Made by a program: the position numbers and the translations under genes. A stretch of 5,044 bases of DNA from Acidobacteriota bacterium (GTDB lineage Bacteria > Acidobacteriota > Terriglobia > Terriglobales > Acidobacteriaceae), in contig JAKABE010000283.1 in the NCBI GenBank assembly GCA_021801945.1, forward strand, positions 1 to 5,044. Direction: 5' to 3'. Below the pieces are notes generated by a model. It was given only the letters and a program-made list of their open reading frames with translations, did not search any database and was not told the origin of the DNA. This document shows positions 1 through 5,044 of the stretch, one piece after another (within the stretch, counting starts at the first letter, position 1; the number at the start of each line of letters is the position of its first letter).

Positions 1-1
1 G

Positions 2-328
2 CAGGTGGTGATGGAGGGGTTCGTCCATCTGCGGCTCTCGCCGTGGTTGCGGCGGCTCTTGACGCGCTCGCTGGCGATTGTGCCCACCATTATCGTGGTG
101 GCGGTTGCAGGCGAGCACGGAACCGAACAACTGCTCATCCTCAGCCAGGTGATTCTGTCGTTCCAGTTGAGCTTCGCGGTCGTCCCGCTGGTGCTGTTCA
201 CGAGCGACCGCAAGCGCATGGGGAACTTTGTGAATGGCCGGTTTACCAAGGTGTTGGCCTGGTCCACGGCGGTGCTGATTGCCGGGCTGAACGGGTGGCT
301 GCTGGTCCAGACGGCTCTGGGTCGTTGA
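2..328 (+). CDS. mntH: Nramp family divalent metal transporter, C-terminal part (5' end outside window)
   Basis: Proton-coupled importer of Mn2+/Fe2+ in the inner membrane. Only the last 108 residues are present; the reading frame is already open at the window edge, so the GTG at 5 is an internal valine codon and not a start. Seen directly: the entry motif QVVMEGF, then a basic stretch with WLRRLLTR, a hydrophobic segment (about residues 22-37), a second long one containing SQVILSF and PLVLFTSD (about 46-69), and a last one ending WLLVQTALGR. This order, including SQV-LSF, VPL-FTSD and the closing WLLV-TALG, matches what I recall of the C-terminus of Escherichia coli MntH, so the family call is strong; the symbol is by similarity. 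The gene ends at TGA and converges with the unknown gene at 335-598, only 6 nt away. Metal specificity cannot be judged because the metal-binding helices lie upstream of the window. Confidence 0.9.
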   Translation, partial: QVVMEGFVHLRLSPWLRRLLTRSLAIVPTIIVVAVAGEHGTEQLLILSQVILSFQLSFAVVPLVLFTSDRKRMGNFVNGRFTKVLAWSTAVLIAGLNGWLLVQTALGR

Positions 329-334
329 ATTTCG

Positions 335-598
335 TTATCTCCCGGTGCACTCGCTGCAGGTGAGCCATAGTCCTCGCTGTTTCCGGGTGGTTAAGACCTG
401 GTCGCCCAGGCAGACGGTGTATTGCCCGTCGGGGAGATCCTCCGGCGCTTCGATGACGCCGAAATCCGTATAGACATGGTCCGGCTGACGCCGGATTTTC
501 GATCCGCTGGGGACGGATCGTCTCATGGCGACGAGGTCGCACTCGACCTCGCGTCCCATGCCCCGCAGTATGCCGCGCACAAGTACGATCATGCCCAT
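335..598 (-). CDS. Small protein of unknown function (87 aa), downstream of the EAL gene
   Basis: I do not recognise this family. The frame stays open further upstream into the EAL gene, but ATG at 598 is preferred because GAGGA lies 8 nt before it (611-607) and this start lies outside the EAL gene; ATG at 592 would be too far from that site. It starts 29 nt after the EAL stop on the same strand, so co-transcription is likely. Codon choice is ordinary for the window, with many G/C third positions. The product has no signal peptide or membrane segment. It begins with a short hydrophobic-basic stretch (MIVLVRGILRGMGRE), has a basic centre (MRRSVPSGSKIRR) and then a segment resembling a small beta-rich fold (DLPDGQYTVCLGDQVL). 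Three cysteines are scattered and do not form a zinc motif. A role in the c-di-GMP output is possible only from position. It could also be a lineage-restricted gene with no link to its neighbour. Confidence 0.6.
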   Translation of the reverse strand: MGMIVLVRGILRGMGREVECDLVAMRRSVPSGSKIRRQPDHVYTDFGVIEAPEDLPDGQYTVCLGDQVLTTRKQRGLWLTCSECTGR

Positions 599-627
599 GC
601 GCTGTATCCTCGCTTTCTTCCTCTTAC

Positions 628-2028
628 TTAATGCTGGCCCGGCAGAACCGGCTTTGCGCCGTAACCGGAAAAGCCGAGTTTCTGCATCCGTGCCGGCCAA
701 GTGCGGATGAATTCGGCCATTTCCTGTGCGGGCATGGGTCTCTGGATGAGAAAACCCTGCGCCGCGTCGCAGCCGAGCGCGCGCAGAGTATCGAGCTCGG
801 CTTGTTCCTCCACACCTTCGGCCACGGTGCGCAGCCGGAGCTGCCGCCCCATGGCGATGATGGTCTGGCAGAGAGCGCGCGCCTCGTCGGTACGGTCCAC
901 GCCATGGATGAAGCAGCGATCGATCTTCATGGTGTCGAGCGGGGTGCGCTTGAGCATATTGAAGCCTGTATAGCGGGTGCCAAAGTCGTCGATGGCCACG
1001 CGCAGGCCCAGGTCCTTCAACTGGCGCACGCGCCGGTCGAAGAGATCCTCGTCGTCGAACAGAACCGATTCGGTGATTTCCAGCTCCAGCCCGGTGCGGG
1101 CGAGGGGATGCTCCGCGAGCACCGCGCGGATGGAAGAGAGAAAGTCCTCGCGGCGCATGTTGGCCCAGGAAAGGTTGACCGCGATCAGCGGCAGGTCGAA
1201 GCCGGCCTCCTCCCAGCGCCGCGCATCCTCGAGAGCGGTGCGCAAGGTGAAGTTAAGGATTAGATGGATCAGATCCGAGCGCTCGGCGACGGGGATGAAC
1301 TCGCTGGGCATCACGGCGCCCCACTGGAGGTGGTCCCAGCGGATCAGGGCCTCGACGCCCAGGATGCGGCCGGTTGCCAATTCGATCTTGGGTTGGTAGA
1401 CGATGCGGAACTGGTTGCGGTTCATGCCCCGCAGCATGTCGATTTCGATTTGACGATCGCGCATCAGGTGCCGGTCCATGCCCGTGCGGAAGGGCAGTAC
1501 CGAGCGGCTCTTGACGTAGGCCGCGCGGCTGGCGGCGATACTCGCAAAGCGGATGAGGTCATCGAGCGAGGTCGTATTGGCGGGCCAGAATGCCACACCG
1601 GCAGCGACCTCGACCATGCCTTGTGCGCCGGGAACGCGCATGGGGGAAAGGGCATCGAGAATGGCCTGGATACGGCGTTTTTCAAGACGGGCCGGAGCTT
1701 CGGCCTTGAGCGCCACCAGGAAGCAGCGAGTGCTATAGCGGCCAACCAGGCCGCTGCTGTCGACCGTCGCGCGGAGAATGTCGGCGACGCGGCCGATCAG
1801 GGCTTCAGCGCCGCGCCGGCCCCACAAGGCAAATTCCCGGCGGAGATTGAGGACATCGATCCACACCAGGGCCACTTCGACTCCGGGGTGGAAATGCATC
1901 CAGGAGATCAGCCTATCCTGAAACGCGGGGAAGTTCATCAAGCCGGTTTGGGCGTCATGGCTCTGCCCGTAGACGGGCACTTGCCCGCGCAACTCGTCGT
2001 CCAGCTCATTTTCAAACAGGTGTTGCAC
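628..2028 (-). CDS. Cytosolic GGDEF-EAL protein: probable c-di-GMP phosphodiesterase with a degenerate GGDEF domain
   Basis: Predicted to hydrolyse c-di-GMP to pGpG, lowering the signal that favours biofilm and exopolysaccharide. Residue numbers are from GTG at 2028 (466 aa). The N-terminal GGDEF-type domain (about 24-180) opens with DAQTGL, the counterpart of D-LTGL, but its active loop reads STRCF (99-103) in place of GGDEF, so cyclase activity is not expected. The EAL domain (about 192-442) keeps the usual ligands: Glu226 in EAL, Asn285 in NLS, Glu317/Glu320 in EITE, Asp347-Asp348 in DDFGT, Lys368 in KID, Glu404 in AEGVE and Gln424 in QGF. Loop 6 reads DDFGTRYTGF where DFGTGYSSL is common. 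No membrane segment, PAS, GAF or receiver domain is present, so input must come through the GGDEF-like domain or a partner. The frame is open to TTG at 2040 and beyond; GTG 2028 is chosen for a GGAG 6 nt upstream. Confidence 0.93.
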   Translation of the reverse strand: MQHLFENELDDELRGQVPVYGQSHDAQTGLMNFPAFQDRLISWMHFHPGVEVALVWIDVLNLRREFALWGRRGAEALIGRVADILRATVDSSGLVGRYSTRCFLVALKAEAPARLEKRRIQAILDALSPMRVPGAQGMVEVAAGVAFWPANTTSLDDLIRFASIAASRAAYVKSRSVLPFRTGMDRHLMRDRQIEIDMLRGMNRNQFRIVYQPKIELATGRILGVEALIRWDHLQWGAVMPSEFIPVAERSDLIHLILNFTLRTALEDARRWEEAGFDLPLIAVNLSWANMRREDFLSSIRAVLAEHPLARTGLELEITESVLFDDEDLFDRRVRQLKDLGLRVAIDDFGTRYTGFNMLKRTPLDTMKIDRCFIHGVDRTDEARALCQTIIAMGRQLRLRTVAEGVEEQAELDTLRALGCDAAQGFLIQRPMPAQEMAEFIRTWPARMQKLGFSGYGAKPVLPGQH

Positions 2029-2034
2029 GCGCTG

Positions 2035-2038
2035 CTCC
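2035..2038 (-). promoter_or_regulatory. Shine-Dalgarno site deciding the EAL gene start
   Basis: On the minus strand GGAG is followed by 6 nt and then GTG at 2028. The longer TTG start at 2040 overlaps this site and has no purine-rich sequence before it, and no ATG occurs in frame before the upstream stop at 2098-2100. Confidence 0.55.
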
Positions 2039-2340
2039 AACGGCAGACACAGAGTGGCTCTGCACCTGCGCCCTGGGGAATGCCTCTGATGGGCAGTTCA
2101 TGAATTGCGTATCAGGATGACGGCCGGGATGGCCAAAAATGGAGGAAAGGACAGGAGAGCCAGAGGCTGCTCGATGCATTTGGGAACAACGCCTGCGGAA
2201 CTTCCGAACTTTCCAACCGCTTCATTCTTGCCGGCATGATCCTTGAGGAAGGAATCCAAGAAGCCGCCAGCTATTCGATGCGCAGCGTTCAGCCGACTGT
2301 CTCAACCAGAAGATCCTTCCCCCACTTTTACTGCCGCTAA

Positions 2341-2370
2341 GGAGGCCTTGGCAAGTGGAGAAAGGCTTCC
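2341..2370. repeat. Inverted repeat, 9-bp stem (hairpin 1)
   Basis: GGAGGCCTT at 2341-2349 pairs with AAGGCTTCC at 2362-2370 over nine positions including one G-U wobble, leaving a 12-nt loop. No T-run follows, so it is not a standard intrinsic terminator. It is the first of two stems of equal length separated by 6 nt; it may be a regulator site or part of a structured leader or small RNA. Confidence 0.5.
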
Positions 2371-2376
2371 GGTCTA

Positions 2377-2403
2377 CAACAATTGGGGCATTTACAGTTG
2401 TTG
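2377..2403. repeat. Inverted repeat, 9-bp stem (hairpin 2)
   Basis: CAACAATTG at 2377-2385 pairs with CAGTTGTTG at 2395-2403, eight Watson-Crick pairs and one wobble, with a 9-nt loop. It lies 6 nt after the 2341-2370 stem. Unlike that stem it is A/T-rich, which suits an operator half-site pair as well as an RNA stem. Confidence 0.5.
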
Positions 2404-2498
2404 GCACGGGTAACGGGAGGTTCGTTTCATCGTGAGCACGGCCGGATACGGGTTCGGAAGCGAGCAGGGTTGCCGGGTTGACGATCGCGCATTGCAAA

Positions 2499-2518
2499 GC
2501 CTGAACCCGCGTTCAGGC
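2499..2518. repeat. Perfect 8-bp palindrome with GAAC-N4-GTTC core
   Basis: GCCTGAAC at 2499-2506 and GTTCAGGC at 2511-2518 are exact reverse complements around a 4-nt centre, CCGC. It sits 53 nt before the candidate -10 of the esterase gene and no T-run follows. An operator is the likeliest reading. The GAAC-N4-GTTC core equals the core of the Gram-positive LexA (SOS) box, but the neighbouring genes have no SOS role, so the protein that might bind here is unknown. Confidence 0.5.
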
Positions 2519-2570
2519 GATGCCGCGTAAACCGCGCGGCGACCCATGTCCAGAGAGACGCTCACTCCGC

Positions 2571-2576
2571 TATGAT
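2571..2576 (+). promoter_or_regulatory. Candidate -10 element for the esterase gene
   Basis: TATGAT agrees with TATAAT at five of six positions. It would start transcription near 2583 and give a leader of about 35 nt before GTG 2617. No good -35 lies at the usual spacing (GTCCAG at 2548-2553 is poor). If it is real, the upstream ATG at 2572 lies inside the promoter and cannot be the start codon. Confidence 0.35.
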
Positions 2577-2607
2577 CGCTGGCAGTCAAAGGTCTGAGCA
2601 ATTCAAC

Positions 2608-2611
2608 GGAG
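2608..2611 (+). promoter_or_regulatory. Shine-Dalgarno site deciding the esterase start
   Basis: GGAG is followed by 5 nt and GTG at 2617. ATG at 2572, which opens the longest frame, has no purine-rich site before it and would add 15 polar residues in front of the signal peptide. Confidence 0.6.
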
Positions 2612-2616
2612 CGGCC

Positions 2617-3906
2617 GTGTCAATCTCAAGAGCACTCATTTCGCGAACCCGATTTTTCGCCTCCACTCTGGCCACGATTCTCCTGGCGGGTGCTGCCGGC
2701 AGCGCGGCGCAGACGGCTCCGATCGCAGGGAATGGCGCCGGCGGCGCGCTTTGGAATGGAACGTGGGCCTCGTCCCAGCAGCGGGTGGAGTTCTTTGGCC
2801 AACCAAGCGCTGAGGATTTTTCCAACGCCACAATCCGGCAGTTCGTCCATCTGTCCACGGGCGGGACCATGCTGCGCATTCATATTTCGAATGTCTTCGG
2901 GGCCTCGCCCCTCCGCATCCGCACCGTGCACATCGCGCGCGCGGTTTCTCCGGCCGCCTGCAAGATCGATGCCGCCACGGATACACAACTGACGTTTTCC
3001 GGAGAGGCCGGTGTCGAAATCCCTCCCGGAGCCGAATTTGTTTCAGACCCGGTCGATTTCGACGCGACTCCGCTTTCCGACCTTACCGTCACTTTTTATC
3101 TGGATGGCCCGCCGGCCCATCAGACCGGGCATCCAGGGTCGCGTACCACTTCGTGCTCGGTTCCCGGCAACCTGGTTACGGCGCCAGAGTTGCCCCGCGC
3201 CACCAAGTTCGAGCAGTGGTATTACATCTCCGCTGTGGATGTGCAGGCAATGCCGCACGCCGCTTCCATCGTCGTGCTGGGCGATTCCATTACCGACGGT
3301 CACGCGACCACGACCAACGGCAATGACCGTTGGACAGATGTGCTTGCCGGGCGCCTTCAGGCGGCGCCGTCGCTCAAAAATCTAGGCGTACTCAACCAGG
3401 GCATCGGCGGCAATCATTTGCTGATTGACGGCATCGGGCCGAATGCGGTGTCGCGTCTGGATCGCGATGTGCTGGCGCAGACCGGCGTGAAGTATCTGAT
3501 CGTTCTGGAGGGCATCAACGATCTGGGAGGCCTGACGCGGACCGGACCGGTTTCACAGGAAGAGCACCAGGAACTGGTGCGCCGCATGATCCAGTCGTTG
3601 CAGCAGATCGTCACCCAGGCGCATACGCACGGCATCCGCGTCTACGGCGCGACCGTCATGCCCGATGGCGGCTCGGCTTACTATCGTCCCGATGCTGCGA
3701 ACGACAAGGATCGCGAGGCGGTCAACGACTGGATCCGCGCTCCAGGCCACTTCGATGCGGCGATCGATCTCGATAAGGTTATGCGCGATCCGGCGCTGCC
3801 TGGCCGGCTCGCGCCGCCATACGATTCGGGCGACCATCTGCACCCCGGCCCTGCCGGCTACAAGGCCATGGGCGATGCCGTGCCGTTGTCGCTGTTCGCG
3901 GAATGA
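2617..3906 (+). CDS. Secreted SGNH/GDSL hydrolase, XynE-like probable carbohydrate esterase
   Basis: Predicted exported serine esterase that removes acyl (probably acetyl) groups from a glycan; the substrate is not readable from sequence. Numbering is from GTG 2617 (429 aa). Residues 1 to about 32 form a signal peptide: basic n-region (SRALISRTR), hydrophobic core (LATILLAGAAG) and a small-residue cleavage region near SAAQ. An accessory beta-rich domain follows (about 45-205, starting WNGTWASSQQ). The catalytic SGNH domain occupies the C-terminal half with all four blocks: GDSITDG with nucleophile Ser224, NQGIGGN (260-266) with the block II glycine, GINDLG with Asn301, and DHLHPGPAGY with Asp406 and His409. 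The combination NQGIGGN-LL and EGINDLG is typical of the XynE-like group as I recall it. It lacks cellulosome or carbohydrate-binding modules. It is followed after 154 nt by another secreted carbohydrate-type gene on the same strand. Specific acetylxylan or pectin activity would be a guess. Confidence 0.92.
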   Translation: MSISRALISRTRFFASTLATILLAGAAGSAAQTAPIAGNGAGGALWNGTWASSQQRVEFFGQPSAEDFSNATIRQFVHLSTGGTMLRIHISNVFGASPLRIRTVHIARAVSPAACKIDAATDTQLTFSGEAGVEIPPGAEFVSDPVDFDATPLSDLTVTFYLDGPPAHQTGHPGSRTTSCSVPGNLVTAPELPRATKFEQWYYISAVDVQAMPHAASIVVLGDSITDGHATTTNGNDRWTDVLAGRLQAAPSLKNLGVLNQGIGGNHLLIDGIGPNAVSRLDRDVLAQTGVKYLIVLEGINDLGGLTRTGPVSQEEHQELVRRMIQSLQQIVTQAHTHGIRVYGATVMPDGGSAYYRPDAANDKDREAVNDWIRAPGHFDAAIDLDKVMRDPALPGRLAPPYDSGDHLHPGPAGYKAMGDAVPLSLFAE

Positions 3907-4050
3907 GCGCCCAGCCGGCTTCTCAAAGCGAGCCCGGGTGGCAATGCCCGCGGCGTTGGATGCGACCGGGCACAGAGCCCCGTTCCCTCCAGATGGGACG
4001 CTGGACTTGTAGATCGTGGTTGCGTTCCAGCAGAATGGTCCGTCAACAAT

Positions 4051-4055
4051 GGTGA
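4051..4055 (+). promoter_or_regulatory. Probable Shine-Dalgarno for the beta-helix/propeller gene
   Basis: GGTGA, part of the extended anti-16S complement, lies 5 nt before ATG 4061. The alternative in-frame ATG at 4049 has no such site, but it would only add MVNR to the signal peptide, so the mature protein is the same either way. Confidence 0.4.
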
Positions 4056-4060
4056 ACAGA

Positions 4061-5044
4061 ATGAGGAGATTTGTATTGGCGGGCCTGGCTCTGCTCGGGC
4101 TTTCTCTGCCCGCATTCTCTGCTTCCGTGTTCGCAACCGCGCCTGAAGATTCGCAGGGGGTCTACCTGACGGCGCAGGCGTTCGGCGCACACGGCGACGG
4201 TGCCCACGATGACAGTGCCGCCCTCCAGGCGGCGATCGACAGGGCAGAGAACAGCGAGCGAGCTGGCATCGTCTTTGTGCCCGCGGGCAGGTACAGGCTG
4301 ACGCGCACCCTCTATATTTGGCCGGGGGTGCGCGTCATCGGCTACGGTGCCACGCGCCCAGTGTTTGTTCTTGCCGACAACACGCCGGGTTTCCAGACCG
4401 GAATCGGCGTCATGGCGATGTTTGCGGTGCTGGACATCCCGGCCGATCCGCTGCGCCCGCCCGCGTCCCACGACTCCACGCCCATCCTGCCAAACGTTCA
4501 AGTCAGGAAGCTGGAAGACGGCTTTACTTCAAATTCCGGCGCCGCGGTCGACCGTGCCGGAAAACTCTATTTCGTGGATCGTCTCGAGCAGCGCATCTAC
4601 GGCTGGTCGGCGGCCGAGGGCCTGAGCGTCGAGCGCGACAACCCGCTGGACGCGGTGAATCTTGCCTTTGATAAATCGGGCAACCTGCTGGTGCTGTCGT
4701 CGGACGGCGCGGAGGGAACGGTGTACTGGTTCCGTCCCGGCTCGCCGGAAACAGAGTTGAAGGTGCTGTCGCCGCGGGCGTCCACGCCGCATCCCGGTGC
4801 CGCGGCGATTCTTCCGGGCAACTACTGGGACAATGGCGAGTTTGCCAACCAGCTCGACTTCGACACGATGACTTATCGTACTCTTGGCCAGTTGTTCGCC
4901 GCGGATGTGACGGCCCCCAAGGCGCAGGAATATGTGTCACCCGACGGCAGCGTCTTTCTGCCGGCCGCCCGCGTTTTCGGCCAGGGTCCGCCGGATTTCA
5001 ACGGCTGGCGGTTCTCGGAGGATCTGGACGCCTACAGCTTTGTC
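4061..5044 (+). CDS. Secreted protein with short pectate-lyase-type beta-helix start joined to an SMP-30/gluconolactonase-like propeller (3' end outside window)
   Basis: The frame is open to the window edge (328 codons seen). Numbering is from ATG 4061. Residues 1 to about 25 are a signal peptide (MRRFVLAGLALLG, then AFSAS or VFAT as cleavage sites). Residues 34-60 carry the pectate-lyase-superfamily entry motif, FGAHGDGAHDDSAALQAAID, followed by FVPAGRYRLTRTLYIWPGVRVIGYG (72-96), the first rungs of a right-handed beta-helix. Instead of more rungs, the sequence passes through a Pro-rich stretch (127-145) into propeller-like strands: GAAVDRAGKLYFVD (160-173) and NLAFDKSGNLLVLS (200-213), reminiscent of SMP-30/gluconolactonase or NHL-type blades. 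No catalytic residue can be assigned, since a pectate-lyase active site would lie in the absent rungs and propeller metal ligands may lie beyond 5044. The context (secreted esterase just upstream) suggests polysaccharide processing. Possibly it is transcribed with the esterase, though the 154-nt gap also allows its own promoter. Confidence 0.8.
   Translation, partial: MRRFVLAGLALLGLSLPAFSASVFATAPEDSQGVYLTAQAFGAHGDGAHDDSAALQAAIDRAENSERAGIVFVPAGRYRLTRTLYIWPGVRVIGYGATRPVFVLADNTPGFQTGIGVMAMFAVLDIPADPLRPPASHDSTPILPNVQVRKLEDGFTSNSGAAVDRAGKLYFVDRLEQRIYGWSAAEGLSVERDNPLDAVNLAFDKSGNLLVLSSDGAEGTVYWFRPGSPETELKVLSPRASTPHPGAAAILPGNYWDNGEFANQLDFDTMTYRTLGQLFAADVTAPKAQEYVSPDGSVFLPAARVFGQGPPDFNGWRFSEDLDAYSFV

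Larger units (their letters stand above)
2029..2616. other. Divergent intergenic region, about 590 nt, no convincing gene
   Basis: This stretch separates the leftward EAL gene from the rightward esterase gene and must hold both promoters. Open frames on either strand (for example 2222-2497 minus, 2392-2601 minus, and a 34-codon frame at 2236-2340 plus) lack ribosome sites and read as low-complexity mixtures without family resemblance. What stands out is inverted symmetry: hairpins at 2341-2370, 2377-2403 and 2499-2518, plus the short palindromes CGTGAGCACG near 2430 and CCGCGCGG at 2532-2539. A weak leftward promoter candidate for the EAL gene is TTGGCC (2136-2131) and GATACG (2113-2108) with a 17-nt spacer, with only 4/6 and 3/6 agreement to the sigma70 consensus. 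From 2041 to 2340 I see nothing else. Confidence 0.6.

Noticed and set aside
335..700. 121-residue version of the small minus-strand gene starting at 700
   Set aside because: It would overlap the end of the EAL gene by 73 nt and add an Arg/Lys/Ala-rich out-of-frame shadow of that gene; ATG 598 has its own ribosome site.
631..2103. Two long plus-strand open frames (631-1263 and 1264-2103) opposite the EAL gene
   Set aside because: They mirror the codon bias of the minus-strand gene. Their translations show no family motif, whereas the minus strand encodes clear GGDEF and EAL motifs.
2108..2136. Promoter for the EAL gene on the minus strand (TTGGCC, 17 nt, GATACG)
   Set aside because: Only 4/6 and 3/6 agreement to the consensus; such matches are expected by chance, so it is mentioned only under the intergenic region.
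2236..2340. Short plus-strand frame of 34 codons ending at TAA just before hairpin 1
   Set aside because: No Shine-Dalgarno precedes the ATG and composition is unremarkable; the closeness of the stop to the hairpin could be chance. Not supported as a leader peptide.
2222..2601. Minus-strand frames 2222-2497 and 2392-2601 in the intergenic region
   Set aside because: No ribosome site, no recognisable motif, and they overlap the hairpins and the candidate promoter of the esterase gene.
2572..2616. Longer N-terminus for the esterase from ATG 2572
   Set aside because: No ribosome site there; the ATG overlaps the TATGAT element, and GTG 2617 has GGAG at 5 nt and gives a normal signal peptide.
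4000..4031. Inverted repeat GCTGGA/TCCAGC before the last gene as a terminator
   Set aside because: Only 6 bp with a 20-nt loop and no T-run; too weak to call.

Overview
The window is high-GC DNA (about 60% by eye) from a free-living Gram-negative-type bacterium. An SGNH carbohydrate esterase next to a secreted beta-helix/propeller protein, a cytosolic EAL protein and an Nramp transporter fits a soil or plant-litter polysaccharide degrader. The style resembles Acidobacteriota, but that placement is inference from recalled family resemblance and no marker gene is present.

Layout. Positions 2-328 (+) hold the C-terminal end of an Nramp (MntH-type) divalent-metal transporter. It converges, with a 6-nt gap, on a leftward pair: a 466-residue GGDEF-EAL c-di-GMP phosphodiesterase (628-2028, -) followed 29 nt later by an 87-residue protein of unknown function (335-598, -). 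A divergent intergenic region of about 590 nt (2029-2616) contains no convincing gene but does contain three clear inverted repeats and a plausible -10 element. Rightward from there come a secreted XynE-like SGNH/GDSL hydrolase (2617-3906, +) and, after a 154-nt gap, a secreted protein cut by the window edge (4061-5044, +). The latter joins a very short pectate-lyase-type beta-helix segment to an SMP-30/gluconolactonase-like propeller.

How the genes relate. The two rightward genes look like a small exported carbohydrate-processing set: an esterase that could remove acyl groups and a carbohydrate-associated beta-helix/propeller protein. The leftward pair is a c-di-GMP signalling unit whose GGDEF half has lost its signature and whose EAL half keeps its catalytic residues. 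The transporter end appears unrelated. Start codons of both long complete genes were moved from the longest ORF to internal GTG codons because each has a well-spaced GGAG upstream. I see no mobile element, CRISPR, tRNA or rRNA, and no strong case for a wholly new system. The most useful leads are the abrupt domain junction in the last gene, the paired hairpins at 2341-2403 and the unknown small gene behind the EAL gene.
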